Positions 49,061 through 57,206 of a stretch of 64,000 nucleotides of DNA are shown piece after piece (within the stretch, counting starts at the first letter, position 1; each line of letters starts with the position of its first letter). Where the stretch lies: positions 22,593 to 86,592 of the forward strand of contig NZ_JARXYZ010000032.1 in the NCBI RefSeq assembly GCF_029894125.1. Direction: 5' to 3'. The notes under the pieces are model-generated. The model was not told the DNA's origin and did not search any database. It saw only the letters and a program-made list of their open reading frames with translations. The DNA is from Kitasatospora sp. MAA19. GTDB lineage: Bacteria > Actinomycetota > Actinomycetes > Streptomycetales > Streptomycetaceae. A program made the translations under genes and the position numbers.

Positions 49061-50223
49061 CAGCACTCTCCCCGCGGGTTCAGGCGCGGGGTGGGAACGC
49101 GTTCGACTGCCTCGCGCAGGCGGGACCGGTCGGGGATCAGGTAGGGCTGGGAGGACAGCGGGCTCTTGTGTCCCAGGAGGGCCTGCACTTCGTCCAGCGA
49201 GCCGCCCGCGTCGACGACGTTGCTGCCGAACGCCCGCCGGGCCATATGCGGGCCCACGGTGCGGGCCAGCCCCGCACGGTGCGACAGCCGCTCCATCAGC
49301 TCGCCGATCGCATCCGGCGGCATCGAAGCACCCAAGGGAGCTCGGAACAGGTTGACCAGCAGGAAGTCGCTGCCACCCGCGCCGAGGGCCTCATGGCGCT
49401 CCACGCTGTACTGGTCGAAGGCCTCGACCACCAGAAAGTCCACCGGCATGACCCACGCCGCCTTCGACTTCGACCAGGCGCCGTTCCCGTTCTCCCGGCG
49501 CCGCACATGCAGGTGCGCACCGGGGTGCTCGCAGCCCAGCACGCGGGAGTCGGCCAGCAGATGGCAGTCCGCGCGGCGCAGGCCCGCGACCTGGCCACGG
49601 CGCAGCCCCACCCGGCCCAGCAGCAGCACGATGAGCCGGTCCCGGGCGTTGCGGCAGGCCAGGAACATCGCCACGAGCTCCTCGTCCGAGGCACGGTCGA
49701 CATCCGCCTCCGGCTCCTGCAACCGGTGGCGGACCCGCAGACGGTAGAACAGCCCGCCGTCCTCGCCCTGCGCCTCCAGCGGCAGATCCCGACTGTCACC
49801 CAGCTCGTAGATCTGCGACAGCGCCGACCGAGGTGCCTCCCCGAGCGACACCGCATGCGCGAGCAGCCCCCGCACCGCAGCTAGGACGGCGTTGACCCGG
49901 CGCTCACGCCGCGCTGGCTCTGCACCAGGTCCGAGCAGCAGCACCCCCTCCCCGGCCGGCGGGCGCGACGGCGTGTACTTCAGCCAGACCATGAACAGGC
50001 CGAGGTCACGGGCGGCGTCCGGCCAGTGCCGACCGGTCCCGCAGCACCAGCGCAGATAGAGCGCGGCACCACCAGCATGGGCCTTGGTGGTCAGCTCGGC
50101 CCGGCTCCTGCCGAACCGCAGGTACCGCAGCCAGTGGTCAGCAACCGGGACAACGTTCAGGTCATCGTCGATGACCGTCCAGTACCGACTGCCCGACGGC
50201 AAGACGACAGGAAAGGCCCGCAT
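49060..50223 (-). CDS. Tyrosine recombinase, TnpA-like
   Basis: 387 aa from ATG 50223; the upstream open frame adds 17 residues without support. Core-binding domain (AELTTKAHAGGAALYLRWCCGTGRHWPDAARDLGLFMVWL), then R in LGRVGLRRGQVAGLR, PHMARRAFGSNVV (HxxR), LLGHKSPLSSQPY with the Tyr nucleophile. All catalytic positions are present. First gene of the leftward trio. Confidence 0.87.
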   Translation of the reverse strand: MRAFPVVLPSGSRYWTVIDDDLNVVPVADHWLRYLRFGRSRAELTTKAHAGGAALYLRWCCGTGRHWPDAARDLGLFMVWLKYTPSRPPAGEGVLLLGPGAEPARRERRVNAVLAAVRGLLAHAVSLGEAPRSALSQIYELGDSRDLPLEAQGEDGGLFYRLRVRHRLQEPEADVDRASDEELVAMFLACRNARDRLIVLLLGRVGLRRGQVAGLRRADCHLLADSRVLGCEHPGAHLHVRRRENGNGAWSKSKAAWVMPVDFLVVEAFDQYSVERHEALGAGGSDFLLVNLFRAPLGASMPPDAIGELMERLSHRAGLARTVGPHMARRAFGSNVVDAGGSLDEVQALLGHKSPLSSQPYLIPDRSRLREAVERVPTPRLNPRGEC

Positions 50224-50374
50224 GTGAAACTCCAGGGTCCGACGGATACGTGCAACAACCCGCCACAGAGCCACACCCCCCGAGAACGAGTCTCAGAGCA
50301 CCAACGACAACCCTCCGCACCACGTCACACCACGTAGGTGAGACCCCCAGAGAATCACCCGACACAGCGGCCTG

Positions 50375-50560
50375 GTGACTCGAGTCAACGACGACCCCGA
50401 CCGTGCCTACTGGACCGAGCGCGGCACCGTCCTGGTGACCAACCTCAAACTCGGTGCAGCCGCGTACGTGTGCGACAAGGCCGTCTACTTCAACGGCGAC
50501 TGGACCACCACCCTCGCCACCGTCACCCGCGCGATCGGCCTGACTCAGGTCGCCGTCTGA
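50375..50560 (+). CDS. Small hypothetical protein
   Basis: 61 aa from GTG without a good ribosome site: TRVNDDPDRAYWTERGTVLVTNLKLGAAAYVCDKAVYFNGDWTTTLATVTRAIGL. A compact alpha/beta composition with coding-like codon use. It may be the surviving end of a longer gene cut by the recombinase trio on its left. A very strong terminator follows. Confidence 0.4.
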   Translation: MTRVNDDPDRAYWTERGTVLVTNLKLGAAAYVCDKAVYFNGDWTTTLATVTRAIGLTQVAV

Positions 50561-50572
50561 CAGCAGTACCCG

Positions 50573-50615
50573 AAGGGGCCCGTTCCTGGCGTGAGTAGCC
50601 AGGAACGGGCCCCTT
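50573..50615. terminator. Very strong terminator hairpin
   Basis: aaggggcccgttcctggc (50573-50590), 7-nt loop gtgagta, exact 18-bp complement 50598-50615. Lies between convergent genes (50375 rightward and the parB-like gene leftward), so serves both. Confidence 0.8.
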
Positions 50616-50656
50616 CTGCGTTTCCGGGTGGACTAGCGCCCGTTACTGTCCGAGGG

Positions 50657-51622
50657 TCAGTCGACGATCTCCGCGTCCACTGGAGCTGCCGCCACTGCTG
50701 CCGCGGCCGTCTTTTTGGCGGTCGCCAAGCGCTTGCCTAGACGTTGCAGCTCGATGTCGAGGTCCTCGAGGTGCTGATGGGCTGCGGCCGGGTCGGCCTC
50801 CACTGCAGACTTCAACGCGCGGGGGGCAAGGAGTGAGGTCACCCGCTCTCGCAGTACGGCTGCAGAGCGGCTCAGGTCGCGCAGCTGGGCCACACCTGGC
50901 TGCTCCTCGTTCCCGAGGTCAGAAATTTCTGACCCCTGATCGCAGGGGGTGAGGTCAGAAATTTCTGACCCCGCCTTCTGCCCGGGAATGGATGGCGTCG
51001 TCAGCTCGGCGGCGAGCTCGACCAACCTGGATGCGGTAGGGCGCTTCTTGCCATGCTCGGCCGCTTCGGCGACGCCGAACTCGACGACCGTGCGGGCCGT
51101 CTTCAGGTCATGCGAGGCGATGACCGCAGCCACCGCCTTGCGGGCCGAGGCGCGGCTCAGGTACTGGGTGAGTTCGGGCCCCAGCTCAGCGACCGCCCGC
51201 GCCCGAACCGCGTCCTGCATGAGCTCGAAGACGTACTTCTCGTCCACGTCCAGGACCCCGGACGCCCATACAGCGAAGTTCGAGTGGCCAGCGACCACGT
51301 GGAGTTCCCGCTCCTGCGCGGTCTCCAGCAGGACGCCCTTGTTGAGTACGACGAAGTCCTCGGCCCGCCGCCCGAGGCCATCGATCTCGATCAGCCGCTC
51401 GGTGACATATTCGAGCTGCTCCTTGGGAGTGCCCGTGATGTCCTCGGCGGTGAGCACCCGGCCGCCCGCGAAGACGCTCGGCGTGCCCTGGGCGTCCACA
51501 ATCGCCGGCAGCGCAGAGGAGGCAGCCTGCTGCTGCAGCTCAGCCGGCACCGCCGGGTCGACTGCGGAGTCTGGGGCCTTCTTCAGTCGGCTAGTGCCAG
51601 CCTGGATCAGCTTGTTGGCCAT
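50657..51622 (-). CDS. ParB-position partition protein
   Basis: 321 aa; its ATG overlaps the parA stop (TAATG). It lacks the canonical ParB N-terminal motif but has a helical central domain (LTQYLSRASARKAVAAVIASHDLKTARTVVEFGVAEAAEHGKKRPTASRLVELAAEL) and a coiled C-terminus (HQHLEDLDIELQRLGKRLATAKK) that could dimerise. Two copies of GSEISDL (about residues 220-235) are encoded by two identical palindromes. Order and coupling make it the DNA-binding partner of ParA by position; a non-canonical family. Confidence 0.65.
   Translation of the reverse strand: MANKLIQAGTSRLKKAPDSAVDPAVPAELQQQAASSALPAIVDAQGTPSVFAGGRVLTAEDITGTPKEQLEYVTERLIEIDGLGRRAEDFVVLNKGVLLETAQERELHVVAGHSNFAVWASGVLDVDEKYVFELMQDAVRARAVAELGPELTQYLSRASARKAVAAVIASHDLKTARTVVEFGVAEAAEHGKKRPTASRLVELAAELTTPSIPGQKAGSEISDLTPCDQGSEISDLGNEEQPGVAQLRDLSRSAAVLRERVTSLLAPRALKSAVEADPAAAHQHLEDLDIELQRLGKRLATAKKTAAAAVAAAPVDAEIVD
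50917..50970. promoter_or_regulatory. Two identical 18-bp palindromes (candidate parS)
   Basis: ggtcagaaatttctgacc occurs at 50917-50934 and 50953-50970, perfect dyads with centres 36 bp apart. They are AT-rich in very GC-rich DNA and lie inside the parB-position gene. Shape and placement fit partition-protein binding sites. Confidence 0.6.
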
Positions 51623-52422
51623 TACAGGGATACTCCCGCTGCCGTGAGGATTCGGTCATAGGCACCTGTAAGCGCCTGAGCTTCCTTGCCGGAGGCCGCA
51701 GTGATCGGTACGCAGGCAAAACGCGTCTGCTGGCGCACCGAATGCCGGGGAATCGCGAGATCGTCGCGGTACAGATCCCCGTACGTCTCCGCCAGATAAG
51801 CCCCTATGGCGTCCTTCAGGGTGCTGCGCCCGCCGGGAACGATGGAGGGGACGATGCCCACTACCCTCAGGTCCGGGTTCATGCCGAGGTCCCTGACCAG
51901 CTTGATGGTCGCGAGGGCCTCCTTGGCGCCGATACGCCCGTCCTCGTCGAGGGTCGCCGGGATGATCACGTCGGTCGCTGCGACGAGGGCCGAGGTCACG
52001 AGCTTGCCGCCAGCGCGCGGCGGCAAGTCGAGGACGCCGACCGAGCCAGGCTTTATGGCACCTTTCAGAGCAAGCCGCAGGCGGAACTCCAGTCCGACAG
52101 CGACGTTGTCAGTCTCCCGGTTAGCCAGGGCGCGCTCCGCTGCGATCACCTGGACTCCCGGCCACGCGTCGGACGCCGGGGCGAAGGCTTCGGCGGCCAG
52201 TCCGGTCTCGCCCTGAGGGTCGAGGGCGAGCAGGTCGTTCATGCTGAAGGCCGGGGCCTCGTCTTCGGAGATGCCAAGCTCAGCGGTGAAGGTGCCGCGG
52301 GGGTCGAGGTCTCCGGCGACGACGTCCAGGCCTCGATTGCGGGCAGCGGCTGCCAGGCCGGCTGCCAAGGCGCTCTTGCCGACGCCGCCCTTCTCGCTGT
52401 AGACCGCGATCACTCTGCTCAT
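51622..52422 (-). CDS. parA: ParA-family partition ATPase
   Basis: 266 aa from ATG 52422. Deviant Walker A KGGVGKS at residues 11-17 (IAVYSEKGGVGKSALAAGLA), switch I region AGDLDPRGTFT, and a Walker B-like VLDLPPRAGG. The usual DxxP motif reads LDLPP, a normal plasmid variant. ParA drives movement of replicon copies along the nucleoid. Coupled to the downstream partner gene; the ~370 bp upstream should contain its promoter. Confidence 0.88.
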   Translation of the reverse strand: MSRVIAVYSEKGGVGKSALAAGLAAAARNRGLDVVAGDLDPRGTFTAELGISEDEAPAFSMNDLLALDPQGETGLAAEAFAPASDAWPGVQVIAAERALANRETDNVAVGLEFRLRLALKGAIKPGSVGVLDLPPRAGGKLVTSALVAATDVIIPATLDEDGRIGAKEALATIKLVRDLGMNPDLRVVGIVPSIVPGGRSTLKDAIGAYLAETYGDLYRDDLAIPRHSVRQQTRFACVPITAASGKEAQALTGAYDRILTAAGVSL

Positions 52423-52789
52423 GCCCGGCCCTTCTGACCGTCGAATGCCCAATACACGGAAGGAAGGCTATCTGGGGCCGAGTGCTGCAAAAAACACCAC
52501 GGGCATGTCACCACGTTGGCGCTCACCGCCAGAGCGTCCACGCATGACCTGATCCTGCGGCTGGATCGGCAGGGCAGTGACTGGACCGACGCGGCACGGA
52601 TCGGGAGGACGGCCTGCGCCAGCTGGAGGATGCCCCCGTGTCGGCGCTCTACCTGACGCTCACCAGTACCATCACGCGATTCTGGGCGGCGCCAGCCGCC
52701 CTGATGCACCCGCACGCCCTTGACGTGCCGTCACCTGTGGGTGGAGCGTCATGCAAAACTGCGCAACCGACTTGGTACGGGAGGGCATC
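52423..52789. other. Divergent intergenic region between parA and 52790 gene
   Basis: About 370 bp, with a TGCAAAAAACACC AT-rich patch (around 52486) that is unusual here. No gene that I trust. It must hold the leftward par promoter and a rightward promoter; no clear boxes identified. Confidence 0.4.
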
Positions 52790-53053
52790 ATGACGCTACG
52801 GTTCGCCGGGGTGGACCCCAACACCGGCAAGGACGAGAGCCCGATGGTGTGGGTCGACGACGACCAGAAGGAGTTGGTCGTCCAGGGCCTCAAGCCCGGC
52901 GCCGAGCTTCTGACGGAGATCGGCACCACCGAGTGGGTACCCGGCCACTCCGTCGGCACCCCCGACCACGAGAACGTGACCCGCATCCCGCTGCGCATGG
53001 CGGCGATCATCAGGAAGGCGCTCGACGATGCAGAACGTGACGGCCTTCTCTGA
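52790..53053 (+). CDS. Small hypothetical protein, first of DUF6879 group
   Basis: 87 aa from ATG after GGGAGGG. Small beta-rich protein (TLRFAGVDPNTGKDESPMVWVDDDQKELVVQGLKPGAELLTEIG), ending RIPLRMAAIIRKALDDAERDGLL. In Streptomyces such proteins commonly precede a DUF6879 gene and an XRE regulator. Overlaps the next gene by 26 bp. Confidence 0.65.
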   Translation: MTLRFAGVDPNTGKDESPMVWVDDDQKELVVQGLKPGAELLTEIGTTEWVPGHSVGTPDHENVTRIPLRMAAIIRKALDDAERDGLL

Positions 53054-53552
53054 GCTGCTGGCCGGCGCCCGGCACTCCGCGGTGCACCTGGAGATGCGCG
53101 ACTCCTACGGGATCGCCGGCGAGGCCGCCGAGTTCGAGCAGTTCCAGCGGACCGGTGTGCACCCAGACCTCGATCCCGATGGCGAGGGCTGGTCCGGCTG
53201 GGTGTCGATGGTGCGGGCCGCAGTTGCCCGTGGTGTCGTGGTGCGCCGCGCCCGGATCGTCTCCGAGCCGGTCACCGAGTACATCCGCTACGAGCACGCC
53301 GGGACCGTGGTCAGCCTCGCGGCCGGCGAGCAGGTCCGCTGGCTCCCGCGCCGCCAGGCCTCCGACCTCGCCCTGCCCGGCAACGACTTCTGGCTGTTCG
53401 ACGCGACGACCGTCCGCTTCAACCACTTCACCGGCGACGGAGCCTCCGCCGGGCCGGAGATGTGCGAGGACCCCGCCGTCGCCAAGCTCTGCGCCGACGC
53501 GTTCGAGGCCGTCTGGGAGCGCGCCATCCCGCACGAGCAGTACACCGTCTGA
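53028..53552 (+). CDS. DUF6879 family protein
   Basis: 174 aa. Full-length DUF6879: FSELLAGARHSAVHLEMRDSYG at the start, PDLDPDGEGWSGWVSMVRAAVARGVVVRRARIVSEPVTEYIRYEH in the middle, NDFWLFDATTVRFNHFTGDG near the end. This family is paired with XRE/DUF5753 regulators in actinomycetes; its molecular role is not established, with toxin-antitoxin-like or developmental signalling being considered for such pairs. ATG start lies within the previous gene. Confidence 0.8.
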   Translation: MQNVTAFSELLAGARHSAVHLEMRDSYGIAGEAAEFEQFQRTGVHPDLDPDGEGWSGWVSMVRAAVARGVVVRRARIVSEPVTEYIRYEHAGTVVSLAAGEQVRWLPRRQASDLALPGNDFWLFDATTVRFNHFTGDGASAGPEMCEDPAVAKLCADAFEAVWERAIPHEQYTV

Positions 53553-53576
53553 CACCCCGGCCGGACGACCAGCTCC

Positions 53577-54425
53577 ATGCCCCCCTCCCCGTCCTCCAGC
53601 GCCCAGGAAGCCCGCCTGACCCTGGCCGCGCGCCTTCGCGAGATCATGCTGGACGCCGGCCTCCAAGGGCAGGAGCTGGCAGCCCTGTGCGGCTGGAACG
53701 GCGCCAAGACCTCCCGCATCATCAACGCCAAGACCGCGCCCTCGGACGCCGACATCCGCACCTGGTGCCGCGCCTGCGGCGCCGACGACCAGGCCGCGGA
53801 CCTGATCGCCGCCAACCGCGCCGTGGACTCCATGTACGTCGAGTGGCGCCGCCTCACCCGCACCGGCCTGCGCCGCCTCCAGGAATCCGCGGCGCCCCTC
53901 TACGAGCGCACCCGGCACTTCCGCTCCTACTCCTCCCGCGTCGTACCGGGAGTCCTCCAGACCGAGGCGTACGCCACCGCCCTGCTCGCCACGGTCGCCG
54001 ACTTCCGCCGAACACCCAACGACGTCGCCGACGCCGTCAAGGCACGCCTGGCCCGCTCCCGCGTCATCCGCACCGGCAACCACCGCTTCGCGATCCTGGT
54101 GGAGGAGTCCGTCCTCTACTACCGCCTCGGCACCGTCGAGACGATGGCCGAGCAGCTGGAGCACCTGCGGGCCGCCATGGCGCTGCCGGCCGTCTCGCTC
54201 GGCGTCATCCCGTTCACCGCGCAGCGCACCATGTGGCCGGCGGAGACGTTCAACATCTTCGACGACGCCGAGGCCGGCGTGGAACTGCTGTCCGCCCAGG
54301 TGACCGTCACCACGCCCAGCGAGCTCACGCTCTACGCCCAGGCGTTCGACCGGCTCAAGACCTTCGCGGTCCACGGCGCGCAGGCACGGGCCCTGATCTC
54401 CCGGGCCGCTGACTCCCTGGGGTGA
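53577..54425 (+). CDS. XRE regulator with DUF5753 domain (Scr1-type)
   Basis: 282 aa. N-terminal HTH (LTLAARLREIMLDAGLQGQELAALCGWNGAKTSRIINAKTAPSDADIRTWCRACG), then the DUF5753 domain with the hallmark RSYSSRVVPGVLQTEAYATALL and later LPAVSLGVIPF, TMWPAETFNIFDD. Acts as the DNA-binding partner for DUF397/DUF6879-type proteins in actinomycetes. Direct 10-bp repeats just after its stop could be its binding site. Confidence 0.87.
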   Translation: MPPSPSSSAQEARLTLAARLREIMLDAGLQGQELAALCGWNGAKTSRIINAKTAPSDADIRTWCRACGADDQAADLIAANRAVDSMYVEWRRLTRTGLRRLQESAAPLYERTRHFRSYSSRVVPGVLQTEAYATALLATVADFRRTPNDVADAVKARLARSRVIRTGNHRFAILVEESVLYYRLGTVETMAEQLEHLRAAMALPAVSLGVIPFTAQRTMWPAETFNIFDDAEAGVELLSAQVTVTTPSELTLYAQAFDRLKTFAVHGAQARALISRAADSLG

Positions 54426-54430
54426 AATCC

Positions 54431-54450
54431 TGCAAACGCGTGCAAACACG
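54431..54450 (+). repeat. Tandem 10-bp repeat upstream of ATPase gene
   Basis: tgcaaacgcg and tgcaaacacg occur back to back (54431-54450), one helical turn apart, between the XRE gene and the ATPase gene. Possible operator for the XRE protein. Confidence 0.45.
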
Positions 54451-54682
54451 TTGAGTGCCCGGCCGGCCACTCCCTACCGTCGACCCGTCGCCCGCCGTGA
54501 CGGACCGGACACCCGATCCCCGGCGGGCGAGCTGGGGCCGCTGCGCCCGCCTGTCCCCCCGTCGGGTGGGCGCAGCTGCCACCGCCGACGAGAGAGCGGA
54601 GAACCGCCGTGGCCGCGCACCGCATACCCCGCCCACCGGCCACGGCCGCGCCCGGGCAGCGCCGGCGGGTGCGAGGCACCCG

Positions 54683-55117
54683 GTGACCACGACCGTCGAG
54701 ACCCCGGCACGGCCCCCGGTCGCCGACTCCGTAAAGGTGCTGCTGCCGTATGAGCCGCGGTCCGCTTCGGCGGCCCGCCGCCTGGTGCGCACCGCGCTGC
54801 GCGGGTGGGAGCTGGAGGACCTGGTCGAGGCCGGCGAACTCATCGTCAGCGAGCTGGCCGGCAACGCCGCGAAGACCGGCTGTCGGCGGAAGATGACCGT
54901 CACTGTCGAGCGCATCACCGGCCGGTGCGTGCGGATCAGCGTCCGCGACGGCTCCCGCGTCCTGCCCTGTCTGATCGACGCAGGCCCCGCAGTCGAGTCC
55001 GGCCGCGGCATGGCCCTGGTCCACCACCTCACCGGCGGGCACTGGGGCGCCACCCCGGAGTCGTACGGCAAGACCGTTCACGCGGACTTGCGCACCCGCG
55101 CTCCCGCCCCGGCATAG
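54683..55117 (+). CDS. RsbW-like ATP-binding protein
   Basis: 144 aa from GTG 54683 (the frame stays open upstream but is Arg/Pro junk). HATPase core: SASAARRLVRTALRGW, N-box GELIVSELAGNAAKTG, RDGSRVLPCL, G-box ESGRGMALVHHLTGGHWG. Stand-alone kinase-like ATPases of this family habitually follow XRE/DUF5753 genes in Streptomyces; the role is probably anti-sigma-like regulation. Confidence 0.8.
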   Translation: MTTTVETPARPPVADSVKVLLPYEPRSASAARRLVRTALRGWELEDLVEAGELIVSELAGNAAKTGCRRKMTVTVERITGRCVRISVRDGSRVLPCLIDAGPAVESGRGMALVHHLTGGHWGATPESYGKTVHADLRTRAPAPA

Positions 55118-55195
55118 CCCCAGTGCGCCGGGGCGTCCCTCTACTCCTCCCAGGCTGCGGGAGGGCACCATCACAGCGACGACAAGGAGCTCGGT

Positions 55196-55345
55196 ATGGA
55201 CATTGACGGTGGCCACGGTGGCGGAGGCTCGGGCGGCGACGGAGGCGGGGGTGACGGGCACCCGGGGACTCCGTGGACGCCTCCGTCCGACCCGCCGTCC
55301 CCTGACGGCAGCACCCCGCCCGGGGACGGGGGACACCGCAAGTGA
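55196..55345 (+). CDS. 49-aa Gly/Asp/Pro-rich peptide, candidate RiPP precursor
   Basis: ATG 55196 with AAGGAG at 55184-55189. The product starts MDIDGGHGGGGSGGDG, continues with a Gly/Asp stretch, then HPGTPWTPPSDPPSPDGS and ends GDGGHRK. Of seven Asp residues (not counting Asp2), five are followed by Gly, the pair most prone to aspartimide formation. The stop overlaps the GTG of the methyltransferase gene (GTGA), so the two are produced together. Small size, low complexity, absence of any domain and tight coupling to an isoaspartate-type methyltransferase make it a plausible RiPP substrate. Confidence 0.55.
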   Translation: MDIDGGHGGGGSGGDGGGGDGHPGTPWTPPSDPPSPDGSTPPGDGGHRK

Positions 55346-56475
55346 CGCTCGCACCTGAGCAGGAGGGCCGCCCCGCGCCGGGGCGGTCCTTCCCCGTCGC
55401 CGACGCGTGGGCGCCGGCCTTCGACGCGGTTCCGCGCGCGCTGTTCCTGCCGGACCTGGTGTGGGCGCACGACATGGCCACCGGGAAGAGCCGTCCCGTC
55501 GACCGCACCGCCGACGAATCCGGCTGGCTGGCGGCGGCCGCCGCGGACATCCCGATCGTCACCCAGTGGGACGACGGCGAGCACCAGGGCGCCGAGCCCG
55601 GCACCGTGCCGACCAGCTCGGCCTCGATGCCGTCGCTGGTCGCCTCGATGCTGGACGACCTGAAGGCCGAGCCGGGCATGCGGGTGCTGGAGCAGGGAAC
55701 CGGAACCGGCTGGAACGCCGCCCTGCTGGCCCACCGGCTCGGCGACGCGAACGTGACCACGATCGAGGTCGACGCCGCCGTGTCCGCCCAGGCCCGCGCC
55801 GCACTCGAGCGCGCCGGCTACCGCCCGCAGGTCGTTTGCGGGGACGGCGCGCCCGGCCACCCACTCGGCGCCCCGTACGACCGGATCACCGCGACGTACG
55901 GGCTGCGGGAGATTCCGCGTGCGTGGATCGAGCAGACCCGCCCCGGCGGGCTGATCCTGGCGCCGTTCGGCACCCACTACTCCAACGCCGACGCCCTGGT
56001 CCGCCTCACCGTCCAGGCCGATGGCACCGCGTCCGGCCCCTTCCTCCAGCCGGTCGAGTTCATGAAGATGCGCTCCCAGCGCCTGCGGTGGCCCGAGAAC
56101 CCCGCTGACGGCGGCACCGTCGCCGAGCACACCACCACCGCCGTCCTGCCGCCGCATGGCAAGTTCGACCCGTTCCCGATCGCCACCGGGCTGCGCCTGC
56201 GTGACGTCGTCCACGCCATCCAGCCACACCAGGACGGCGCCCGCACTTTGTGGCTCTACTCCCTCACCGTTCCGGCCTGGGCCGCCGCGACCTTCCGCGA
56301 TGGCGACGCCGTGCACCTGGTACGCCAGTACGGCGGGCGTCGCCTCTGGGACGACTTCGAGCGGACCCTTACCTGGTGGCACGACACGGGTGAGCCCGAA
56401 GTCGAGCGTCTCGGACTCACCGTCACCCCGCACGGCTGGCACGCCTGGCTGGACGACCCCGCCCAGGCGATCTGA
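55342..56475 (+). CDS. Protein-L-isoaspartate O-methyltransferase-like, RiPP-type length
   Basis: 377 aa, GTG start inside the peptide gene's stop. SAM motif VLEQGTGTGWNAALLAHRL (residues ~113-131), acidic loop VTTIEVDAAV, then VVCGDGAPGHPLGAPYDRITATYGLREIP and PGGLILAPFG as in PCMT enzymes. Repair PCMT is ~210 aa; here about 170 extra residues follow, as in the large O-methyltransferases that convert Asp in peptides to aspartimide or isoAsp (lanthipeptide, graspeptide and imiditide pathways). No ATP-grasp or lanthipeptide synthetase is nearby. Confidence 0.82.
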   Translation: MTLAPEQEGRPAPGRSFPVADAWAPAFDAVPRALFLPDLVWAHDMATGKSRPVDRTADESGWLAAAAADIPIVTQWDDGEHQGAEPGTVPTSSASMPSLVASMLDDLKAEPGMRVLEQGTGTGWNAALLAHRLGDANVTTIEVDAAVSAQARAALERAGYRPQVVCGDGAPGHPLGAPYDRITATYGLREIPRAWIEQTRPGGLILAPFGTHYSNADALVRLTVQADGTASGPFLQPVEFMKMRSQRLRWPENPADGGTVAEHTTTAVLPPHGKFDPFPIATGLRLRDVVHAIQPHQDGARTLWLYSLTVPAWAAATFRDGDAVHLVRQYGGRRLWDDFERTLTWWHDTGEPEVERLGLTVTPHGWHAWLDDPAQAI

Positions 56476-56485
56476 CCGGCCGGCC

Positions 56486-56524
56486 CGGTCCGGAGCCGCG
56501 AGTTCACCTCGCGGCGTCGGACCG
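56486..56524. terminator. Terminator between convergent genes
   Basis: cggtccg + gccgcgag (56486-56502), loop ttcac, complementary ctcgcggc + tcggaccg (56508-56524) with single-base bulges. Ends the methyltransferase operon. Confidence 0.6.
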
Positions 56525-56622
56525 GTGTCGAACACCGCCTGCCGCGACTCGTCGGGCGTAGCAGGTGCGGGCGCGCTTTCTGCTGTCACGGCGCTGCGCG
56601 GCGGGGCCAGGGGTGTTCGACG

Positions 56623-57042
56623 TCAGCGGACGTGGTTGATGAAGATCTGCGATCCGTCGTGGAAGTCGATCGTGGCGCCGCGGCCGACTGCCGGAGCGGT
56701 GGGCAGGCCGGAGTAGACCTCGACCGCGGCGATCTCGCCCGGGTCGGCGGCGAGGAGCGCGGCGACGAGTGCCCGCTCGACCGAGGCCAGGTGGTTGCCG
56801 GGGGCTGGCGCGTCCATCGGGGCGGGCTTGGTGCCGAGGACCGGGGCGGGTTCGGCGTCGTACCACTTTTCGCCGGGGGCGCCGACTCCGATCACCTGCC
56901 ACAGGGAGGTCCGTCCGCCGGCCTCGACGGCGACGCCGAACGGGTGCCGGGTGTGGCCGGCGTCAGCGAACGTCTTCGCCGACACTCCAGGCAGTCCGGC
57001 TGCGGCATCGAGGAGCAGCTGCTGGAATCGGGCAGGGCGCAC
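56623..57042 (-). CDS. Hypothetical protein
   Basis: 139 aa from GTG. Mixed alpha/beta: RPARFQQLLLDAAAGLPGVSAKTFADAGHTRHPFGVAVEAGGRTSLWQVIGVGAPGEKW, then AALLAADPGEIAAVEVYSGLPTAPAVGRGATIDFHDGSQIFINHVR. Resembles small streptomycete phage or plasmid hypotheticals; no function known. Divergent from the SOS-box gene pair at 57207. Confidence 0.65.
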   Translation of the reverse strand: MRPARFQQLLLDAAAGLPGVSAKTFADAGHTRHPFGVAVEAGGRTSLWQVIGVGAPGEKWYDAEPAPVLGTKPAPMDAPAPGNHLASVERALVAALLAADPGEIAAVEVYSGLPTAPAVGRGATIDFHDGSQIFINHVR

Positions 57043-57171
57043 GGGTGTCCTTCGCCGGGGGAGAGGAGTGATTCACCGTATCCGGGTATGCCCCGGCGGT
57101 GACGCCCGCGACTCGGGCCGTTGGGCTGATCCCGGAAGGATCGGCCCGTTCGGCGGCGGAGCAGCTGACGT

Positions 57172-57200
57172 TTGATCACTCGAACAAATGGTCGAATACT
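57172..57200 (+). promoter_or_regulatory. Promoter with LexA/SOS-like box
   Basis: tcgaacaaatggtcga at 57180-57195 differs by one base from the actinobacterial SOS consensus TCGAAC-N4-GTTCGA. It lies between TTGATC (57172-57177) and AATACT (57195-57200), i.e. inside a plausible promoter, 11 bp before the start codon. Confidence 0.65.
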
Positions 57201-57206
57201 GAGTCT

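Noticed and set aside
52419..52715. Leftward 98-codon frame upstream of parA
   Set aside because: Irregular composition, overlaps the parA start, no ribosome site; treated as intergenic.
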